Origin: an uncultured Oscillospiraceae bacterium
GTDB taxonomy: Bacteria > Bacillota > Clostridia > Oscillospirales > Oscillospiraceae
DNA: 64,000 nt
NCBI GenBank assembly: GCA_910585815.1
Contig: CAJUFJ010000005.1
Location: forward strand, 1 to 64,000
Direction: 5' to 3'
The position numbers were made by a program, and so were the translations under genes. The notes under the pieces are model-generated. The model was not told where the DNA came from, made no database searches, and saw only the letters and a list, made by a program, of their open reading frames with translations. Within the stretch, counting starts at the first letter, position 1. Each line of letters opens with the position of its first letter. Shown here piece after piece: positions 58,379-64,000 of this stretch.

Positions 58379-60025
58379 CGACGCGGCAACGGCCATGCCG
58401 CTCATACCCCCGGCTCCTCCGCCCTGGGCCTGGAGGGGCACCAGTACGGTGTCCCCCTCGTTCAGGCCGGAGGTGATCTCCACATACTCCCCGTCGCCGC
58501 CGCCCAGGGTGACGGTGCGTTCCTCGGTCTTGGTGGGGTCGAGCACCGTGGCTCCGTCGGGGGACAGGCAGCCCTCCAGGGGCACCAGCACGGTGTCCCC
58601 CCGCTGGACCGCCGCCGCCGGGATGGACAGGGCGTTTTTCACCTGCTCCACCACAATGTCGGCGGACACGTTCATGCCCGGGTTCAGTCCGCCGTAGTCC
58701 TCCAGCAGGATGGTGGCGGGGTAGGTGGTAAAGCCGTTGGTGGTGGTGCCGTTGATGCTCACCCGGTCCACCCGGCCCTCAAAGACCTCGCCGGGGATGG
58801 CGTCGGCGGTGATGTCCACCCGCTGGTCCGCCGCCACCTTGCTCAGGTCCAGCTCGCTGATGTTCATTTCCAGCTTCAGGTAGCTCAGGTCGTAGATGAC
58901 GGCCAGCGCCCCCGACTCGATGTTGTTTACGTTGTCCCCCGCCTTCACGTTCTTCTCGATGACGGTGCCCGAGATGGGGGCGGTGATGGTGTAGTTCTCC
59001 AGGGCGTCCTGAGACCGCTGGAGGGCCAGCTGGGCATTCTCCAGGGCGATGGCCATGTCCTCCAGGGAGCTCTGGGCGGCCGTCCCGCCCAGGGTGGCCA
59101 GGGCAGACCCGGCGGACACCCGGCTGCCGGCGGTGACGTGGACCTCGGTCACCTCGCCGCTGGCCTGGGCCACCACCGTCTGGCGCAGGGCCTCCTCAAA
59201 GGCGGCGCTGCCGGCGCAGGCGATGTCTCCCACCGTGGCGGTGGCGGAGTTGGCGGCGGTGAGGGCCCCGGGATTGTCCACCCGAATCTTCACCTGGCGG
59301 ACCAGGGCCCCGCCCGCCCCCACCAGCTCGGCGGAGGAAACCGACTCCACCCGGCCGGGGAGGGTCTCCATGGTGCCGCCGATGGTCACCTGGGCGGACT
59401 GGCCGGTCCGGATGTTCTGAGCGTCGGCGGAGTGGAAGGGCAGGGTGACGGTGAGGGTGGAGGTGTCGGACACCTCCGCGACGGGGGTGCCGGGGGAGAC
59501 CAGGTCCCCCCGCTGGACCAGCACCTCCTGCACCACCCCGGCCCCGCCGGCCCGGACGGTGAGGTTGCCGGCCAGGTCGTCATAGCTCTTTTGGGCCTGA
59601 CGGACCGACAGCTCCGCCTGCTGGATGCTCATTTCCGCGTCCTTGGCGTCCAGGCGGTAGAGGACGTCCCCCTTTTCCACCCGGTCGCCCACCTCAAAGG
59701 GGGCCTCCAGCACCTCGCCGGTGACCAGGGGCTTTAAGTAGTAGGAGTCAATGGGGGTGACAGTCCCCGTGCCCGAGACGGCCACCGTCAGGTCCCGGCG
59801 CTGGACGGCGTCGGGGGTGTACTGCCCCATGGCGGGTGCGCCGCTCCCCTGGCCGCCCCGGATGAAAAACCAGTAGCCTCCCAGCAGAACCGCAGCTGCA
59901 ATGATTCCCCATTTGAGCCGCTTTTTCCCCTTCTTTGTCTTGGGCAGACGGGGCCGGGGAAGTTTACGCTTTTCCTTTTGGGGAGCCTGGGGCGTCTCCG
60001 GCGTTAAGACAGATGTTGTTTCCAT
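58376..60025 (-). CDS. Efflux adaptor (HlyD/MacA-like membrane-fusion protein)
   Basis: 549 residues. A basic cytosolic start (KLPRPRLPKTKKGKKRLKWG) precedes one membrane anchor (about 39-55). Lipoyl/barrel-sandwich halves (VTGEVLEAPFEVGDRVEKGDVLYRL ... ITAPISGTVIEKNVKAGDNV), a helical hairpin and a beta-barrel with VDITADAIPGEVFEGRVDRVS follow. The MacA fold is doubled in part: a second lipoyl-like half occurs near 110-200. Start after AAGGAGGAACACT. Confidence 0.88.
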   Translation of the reverse strand: METTSVLTPETPQAPQKEKRKLPRPRLPKTKKGKKRLKWGIIAAAVLLGGYWFFIRGGQGSGAPAMGQYTPDAVQRRDLTVAVSGTGTVTPIDSYYLKPLVTGEVLEAPFEVGDRVEKGDVLYRLDAKDAEMSIQQAELSVRQAQKSYDDLAGNLTVRAGGAGVVQEVLVQRGDLVSPGTPVAEVSDTSTLTVTLPFHSADAQNIRTGQSAQVTIGGTMETLPGRVESVSSAELVGAGGALVRQVKIRVDNPGALTAANSATATVGDIACAGSAAFEEALRQTVVAQASGEVTEVHVTAGSRVSAGSALATLGGTAAQSSLEDMAIALENAQLALQRSQDALENYTITAPISGTVIEKNVKAGDNVNNIESGALAVIYDLSYLKLEMNISELDLSKVAADQRVDITADAIPGEVFEGRVDRVSINGTTTNGFTTYPATILLEDYGGLNPGMNVSADIVVEQVKNALSIPAAAVQRGDTVLVPLEGCLSPDGATVLDPTKTEERTVTLGGGDGEYVEITSGLNEGDTVLVPLQAQGGGAGGMSGMAVAAS

Positions 60026-60306
60026 AGTGTTCCTCCTTGTTTTTGCTCCGGGGCCGCGCCCCCTCTATTCCCATCGGCTTGCCGATGATTTTCCCGCGGA
60101 TTATTGTACTTGCCAATCCTTACATTTTTCCAAAGAAAAGATGAAAGTTTCATTAAAATTTTTCTGCCCCCAGGATAGCCCCGAGGGATTAAGACGGCGG
60201 TAAAGAAAAACGTAAAGATTTGGGAAAGATTTTCCGGGACAGCGCTACTGTACACCCTCCTCCCGCTGGAAGGTCAAGGGGAAATGTGAAATTTTGCAAA
60301 AAAATT
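60026..60306. other. Intergenic region before the efflux operon
   Basis: No gene seen. On the minus strand TACAAT (about 60102-60107) may be the -10 of the adaptor gene. ATGAAA-C-TTTCAT near 60141-60153 is a dyad that could bind a response regulator. A small hairpin ATCGGC/GCCGAT lies near 60073-60088. Confidence 0.4.
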
Positions 60307-60332
60307 GCCGGCGGACCACAGGGTCCACCGGC
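60307..60332 (-). terminator. Terminator of the nanE-SIS-ptsI operon
   Basis: GCCGGCGGACC (60307-60317) pairs, with one mismatch, with GGTCCACCGGC (60322-60332). On the minus strand AATTTTTTT follows. It lies 33 bases after the enzyme I stop. Confidence 0.8.
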
Positions 60333-60364
60333 TGGAAGGGGTATACGGCATGGTTCAAATATAT

Positions 60365-62020
60365 TCAGCAACGAAGTCGCTCTAACGTGCAGGCTTTTGC
60401 AACAGAGCCGCGCAGCTTGGCGCGAAGTGGCAATACAGCGGAGGGGGGCACGGACAGCTCGTCAATACCAATGGCAAGAAAGGTATTCAGCAAATCCAAA
60501 TCAGCTGCCAACTCACCACAAATACCAATCCAAATACCAGCTTTGTGAGCTGCATCCGCCGCCAGCTTCAGTGCCCGGAGCACTGCAGGATGGTGAGGTG
60601 TGAAAAACTTACCCAGATTATTAGCCTGGCGGTCACAGGCTAAGGTATACTGAGCCAGGTCATTCGTGCCAACAGAGAAAAAGTCCACTTCTTCAGCCAG
60701 TTCCTCTGCGATTAGGACTGAGGCCGGCGTTTCAATCATGATACCAAGTTCGGTATCACGATTATAAGGAATTCCCTCTCTGTCCAGTTCAGCCATGACA
60801 TTCTGACAGGACCGTTTACACTCCTTTACTTCCCAAACCGAGGTAATCATAGGAAACATAATCGCAACTTTACCGTAGGCGGAGGCGCGGTACAGGGCCC
60901 GGAGCTGGGTGTGGAAGATATCAGGGCGGTTCAGACAGACGCGGATGGCCCGAACACCCAGAGCGGGGTTCTCCTCCTTCTGAAGCTTGAAATAGTCTGC
61001 CTGCTTGTCCGCGCCGATGTCCAGAGTGCGAATAACCACTCGTTTGCCCTCCATATCGGCTGCTACACGTTTATAGGCTTGGAACTGATCCTCCTCAGAC
61101 GGATAGTCGCAGGCCGCAAGATATAAAAACTCGGTGCGGAACAGGCCGATCCCTTGACCATCATTAAGCTGGACCGCACATATGTCTTTGGGTGAGCTGA
61201 TGTTGCAATAAAGCATGATTCCTCTACCGTCGATGGTAATGTCAGGCTGACCCCTCATGGTTTCCATATGCTGCATTATTTCGCGTTGGCTGTTCCGCTT
61301 TGCTTGAAAAGCTTCAAGGGTACACGCATCCGGCTCAATAACTGCCTGGCCGGTTTCGCCATCCATACAAACCGCACGGCCGTCGTATTCAGGCTTCAAC
61401 ACTTCTCCCAGACCGCAGATAGCGGGGATGCCCATGGTACGGGCCAAGATAGCAGTGTGGCTGTTACCGGAGCCACCCTGCGTGATGATGCCCAGGATTT
61501 TATTCTTGTCTAAATGGAGTGTCTCAGAGGGCGTTAGATCATCGGCCGCCAGAATAACCGGGGATTCAAACGGTATGCCAGCTTCCACAATCCCCATAAG
61601 GTTATTAAGGATCCGCCGTGTGACATCCGTTATATCGGCAGACCTGGCCTGCATATAAGCATCGTCGATTATGGCCAGCATGGTGGAAAATTGCTCGCCT
61701 GCCATTTCCACCGCCCGTTCGGCAGTACAGCCTTGCTTCTCTAGGGCTGTCAGGATACACTCAACATAGTCCGCATCCTCCACAAGCATGGCATGGGTTT
61801 CAAAGAGCATAGCACTTTCGTCCCCGGCCTCCCTGCGTGCCTTTTCCGCTAAATTGGTTAATTGAACGATCGACTTCTTTCGCGCTTGCGCAATGCGCAC
61901 CTTCTCGTTCTCAATATTTGTTGCAGGAACATCCAGGATTGTAATATCAGAGCGTTGAAAGAAACAGATAGAACCGCTGGCAATCCCTTTGGATACTCCT
62001 TCCCCTTGTATCAGGATCAT
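60365..62020 (-). CDS. PTS enzyme I (phosphoenolpyruvate-protein phosphotransferase)
   Basis: 551 residues, slightly shorter than typical EI. The active-site His 188 lies in GGSGNSHTAILAR; the PEP-binding barrel has GIGLFRTEFLYL, GTNDLAQYTLACDR and ICGELAAD (Cys). The N-terminal HPr-binding helices are present. It takes phosphate from PEP for HPr-dependent sugar uptake. No ptsH or EII component is visible; being in a sugar operon, it may be a dedicated EI paralogue. GC content here is lower than in the rest of the window. Confidence 0.9.
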   Translation of the reverse strand: MILIQGEGVSKGIASGSICFFQRSDITILDVPATNIENEKVRIAQARKKSIVQLTNLAEKARREAGDESAMLFETHAMLVEDADYVECILTALEKQGCTAERAVEMAGEQFSTMLAIIDDAYMQARSADITDVTRRILNNLMGIVEAGIPFESPVILAADDLTPSETLHLDKNKILGIITQGGSGNSHTAILARTMGIPAICGLGEVLKPEYDGRAVCMDGETGQAVIEPDACTLEAFQAKRNSQREIMQHMETMRGQPDITIDGRGIMLYCNISSPKDICAVQLNDGQGIGLFRTEFLYLAACDYPSEEDQFQAYKRVAADMEGKRVVIRTLDIGADKQADYFKLQKEENPALGVRAIRVCLNRPDIFHTQLRALYRASAYGKVAIMFPMITSVWEVKECKRSCQNVMAELDREGIPYNRDTELGIMIETPASVLIAEELAEEVDFFSVGTNDLAQYTLACDRQANNLGKFFTPHHPAVLRALKLAADAAHKAGIWIGICGELAADLDLLNTFLAIGIDELSVPPSAVLPLRAKLRGSVAKACTLERLRC

Positions 62021-62114
62021 ATCAATTCCTCCTCGTGTAGAGCTAGGGTATCCCCGTCAAGCACAGCGCCCGCTGTCTTAGTACATTCTTTGTTCACATA
62101 TCAGCTCCGTTAGC

Positions 62115-62840
62115 TCAGGAACCGGGGAAGGTGTCGTTCATATAGATCCGCTCTGCATACTGATCTTGCAGACGCTTGTTATACTCAGGACCGCCATCCA
62201 AGTTGTCACTCATAAAGACGGGCGGATGATAGCCACGCTCCACCATGATTTCCAGCGAACGCAGGATCATGCTGTTTACAAGCACTGCGGTAGTCATGGT
62301 GGAAATTGGGCACACTTTTGTGTCCAAGCCAGGTACTTCCATTGCCGCATCGCCCATAGGTCCCTTGACGTCTAGGATCACATCAGCAAATTGATAAACC
62401 ATCTTGCCAGATGAATGGCGGGAGGTGAGCTGTTTGGAATTATCCAACGAAGTCACAACGATTAGTGGGTTGCCCTGTTCCTTAACCCATGCGGCCACCT
62501 CGATGGGCAGCGGATTGCGGCCTGAATAGGAGATGATTACAAAGACATCCTCCGGACGGACATCCACGTTTTCCACCAGCCTGGTGCCCAGGCCCTCTAC
62601 CATTTCAAACTGGGCGCTTTTGGGAAAAACAATCTCTTTAGTCGGAATCAAACCGCCTGCCCGGGCAACGATTTCGGTGGAGCCAATATTAGAGTGGCCG
62701 CTACCAAAGGTTTGGATGATTCCGCCCGCCATAATGCTGTCGGCAATCAGACGGGCGGCGGAATCCACAGCATCCCGTTGCGAAACCCGCAACAGCGACA
62801 GCTCCTCTTTTACACGTTTGATATAATCACGGTATCCCAT
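62115..62840 (-). CDS. SIS-domain sugar isomerase, copy 1 (UPF0309-like)
   Basis: 241 residues from ATG 62840. The SIS fold is visible: GGIIQTFGSGHSNIGSTEIVARAGG, EDVFVIISYSGRNP and NPLIVVTS. Such proteins bind phosphosugars, often amino-sugar phosphates. It lies ten bases after its paralogue, so the two may form a hetero-oligomer. Confidence 0.8.
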   Translation of the reverse strand: MGYRDYIKRVKEELSLLRVSQRDAVDSAARLIADSIMAGGIIQTFGSGHSNIGSTEIVARAGGLIPTKEIVFPKSAQFEMVEGLGTRLVENVDVRPEDVFVIISYSGRNPLPIEVAAWVKEQGNPLIVVTSLDNSKQLTSRHSSGKMVYQFADVILDVKGPMGDAAMEVPGLDTKVCPISTMTTAVLVNSMILRSLEIMVERGYHPPVFMSDNLDGGPEYNKRLQDQYAERIYMNDTFPGS

Positions 62841-62850
62841 GGTACTCCTC

Positions 62851-63558
62851 CTACTTTCTAAACAGTCTGTGGGCAAATTTTTTAACCAGTGCCTGGTTGC
62901 GCTGCCGCTGACCATCCAAATTGTTGCTGCGGTAGACTGGCGGCTCAAATCCCTGAGAGACCATCAGCTCAATTGCCTCCAGAACGACGCATTGCAGGAT
63001 TAGCGGCGATGTGATTGCGGAAGTGGCCGCCACCTTGGTGGGGACACCGGGCAGGTCTACTGCTGCGTCCCCATAGACCCCCTTTGTGTCCAGAAGGACG
63101 TCGGCAAAGTCCACAACCATCTTACCGGAGGAGTGGCGTGAGGTCAGTCTGGCGCAGGCCTCCTGGGGGCTTACCACAATCAGAGGATTACCATGCTCCT
63201 TGATGACCATTGCCACCTCTACCCCCAGGGGATTGCGTCCGGAGTGAGTGTTGATCACAAATACATCCTCCGGCCGGATATCCACCTTGCGCATCAGGGT
63301 CCTGCCGACTCCCTCCACCTGCTCATAGATGTTATACTCTGCGGAGTTGATGGCCTTGACCTGAATCAGGCCGCCCGCACGCTGTAGCAGATCGGCCGCC
63401 CCCACAAAGGAGTGTCCGTTACCAAAAATCTGGATGACCCCTCCCGCCATTACACACTTGGCAAACAGCTGGGCTGCCTGACGGATATTCTCCTCTTGTG
63501 TGTTTTGGATATCGTTGATCTGCCCCTCCACGATATCATAAAATGTTTCATACATCAT
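62851..63558 (-). CDS. SIS-domain sugar isomerase, copy 2 (UPF0309-like)
   Basis: 235 residues; ATGATG start (63558 or 63555) after AAAGGAAC. It has GGVIQIFGNGHSFVGAADLLQRAGG, EDVFVINTHSGRNP and NPLIVVSP, homologous along its length to copy 1, including the tail FEPPVYRSNNLDG. Paralogues arose by tandem duplication and have diverged considerably. Confidence 0.8.
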   Translation of the reverse strand: MMYETFYDIVEGQINDIQNTQEENIRQAAQLFAKCVMAGGVIQIFGNGHSFVGAADLLQRAGGLIQVKAINSAEYNIYEQVEGVGRTLMRKVDIRPEDVFVINTHSGRNPLGVEVAMVIKEHGNPLIVVSPQEACARLTSRHSSGKMVVDFADVLLDTKGVYGDAAVDLPGVPTKVAATSAITSPLILQCVVLEAIELMVSQGFEPPVYRSNNLDGQRQRNQALVKKFAHRLFRK

Positions 63559-63708
63559 TGGCCTTGTTCCTTTCTGTATCATTTGCCGCACCGGCCGGAA
63601 AGTCCTGCTGGTGCGGCTCGCTAATTGCCGGTTCATCCAGCTCATTCGACAAACTGCTCAATCAGGCGACTACGCTCGGTAACATTCCAGTTTAGCCATT
63701 CGGATATA

Positions 63709-64000
63709 TCAGAAACGCCTTCTGGAACTGCTTCGATTCTCTACACAAAACCGTCTGGTGATTTCCCAGGGCATGGTAATTGCGGAACCAATGGTCACCA
63801 TATCAGCGCCGGCTTCCAGCACCGCCCTCAGGTCCTCCCGTTCATGTATGCTTCCTTCTGCGTTGATGGGTAGCTTGCAGGTTCGCTTGATAGCGCGAAT
63901 CAGCTGGATGCTGGGACCGTTGGCGATGGCCCCCAGGGACTGACGGGTGTAGCCAGCCAGGGTAGTTGAGAGAATATCCACCAGCCCGGTGCTGTCTATA
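63709..64000 (-). CDS. nanE: N-acetylmannosamine-6-phosphate epimerase NanE, C-terminal part
   Basis: The last 97 codons are in the window; the start lies beyond 64000. DSTGLVDILSTTLAGYT, PINAEGSIHEREDLRAVLEAGADMVTIGSAIT and ITRRF are NanE signatures (the family has AEG and GSAITRP). It interconverts ManNAc-6-P and GlcNAc-6-P in sialic acid use. The last residues (ENRSSSRRRF) look degenerate. It is upstream of the SIS genes and enzyme I in the same direction. Confidence 0.8.
   Translation of the reverse strand, partial: IDSTGLVDILSTTLAGYTRQSLGAIANGPSIQLIRAIKRTCKLPINAEGSIHEREDLRAVLEAGADMVTIGSAITMPWEITRRFCVENRSSSRRRF

Noticed and set aside
1..64000. tRNA or rRNA genes
   Set aside because: No cloverleaf-like or rRNA sequence was recognised by eye; a tRNA scan would be needed to exclude one fully.

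Overview
The window reads as high-GC, anaerobic Bacillota chromosome, most likely a gut Oscillospiraceae-type organism (the Flavonifractor/Lawsonibacter neighbourhood). The grounds are the very GC-rich codons, the gene families, Firmicute-style Shine-Dalgarno sites and dense intergenic palindromic repeats. I see no rRNA, tRNA or CRISPR array.

Layout. 1-5.5 kb is a decayed integrative/mobilizable element: TTRAP-like protein, DUF6017 replication-initiator-like protein, MobC-like protein, TnpW-like remnant, a large serine recombinase broken by an in-frame amber codon, a second recombinase fragment, and an unusual cluster of short palindromes. 5.6-13.1 kb holds a Ca2+-type P-ATPase, a RelE/ParE toxin-antitoxin pair, mnmG, two small genes and an MBL-fold hydrolase. 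13.1-18.7 kb is a compact catabolic locus: a sigma-54 activator, a divergent BCCT betaine transporter behind a recognisable -24/-12 promoter, a histidine-ammonia-lyase-family enzyme that lacks the MIO-forming Ala-Ser-Gly, and a small membrane protein. I interpret it as uptake and trimethylamine elimination of a betaine, with ergothioneine the best candidate. 18.8-25.1 kb is an XRE regulator divergent from a small Ser/Thr kinase, followed by four tandem paralogues with a zinc ribbon, one membrane helix and a beta-helix-like exterior.

25.3-39.4 kb is mostly housekeeping: recJ, relA/spoT, dtd, a glyoxalase-II-like MBL protein, hemZ, a uridine-kinase-like gene, a GH13 enzyme, a nicotinate phosphoribosyltransferase and secG. 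Between the last two is a previously unannotatable type I toxin-antitoxin locus with the architecture of the enterococcal Fst/par system: convergent RNAs, a shared bidirectional terminator, and direct repeats that place antisense sequence over the toxin start codon. 39.4-47.5 kb is a five-gene SWIM / HEAT-like / MoxR / DUF5682 / VWA module in which a palindromic repeat element is inserted in frame in the DUF5682 gene. 47.6-51.8 kb is a signalling operon (7TM hybrid histidine kinase, two receivers, CheX-like phosphatase). 52.2-60 kb has an ABC exporter, an SLH-domain surface protein and a MacAB-like efflux operon. 60.3-64 kb, less GC-rich, is an operon nanE - SIS - SIS - PTS enzyme I that runs off the right edge.

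Three families of intergenic repeats recur: GTAGGGGCG palindromes (which supply the stop codons of four genes), ACTCCCTC-ended elements of 112-124 bp, and a 272-273 bp element with 9-bp terminal inverted repeats. All functional assignments are from reading the sequence; no database search was run.
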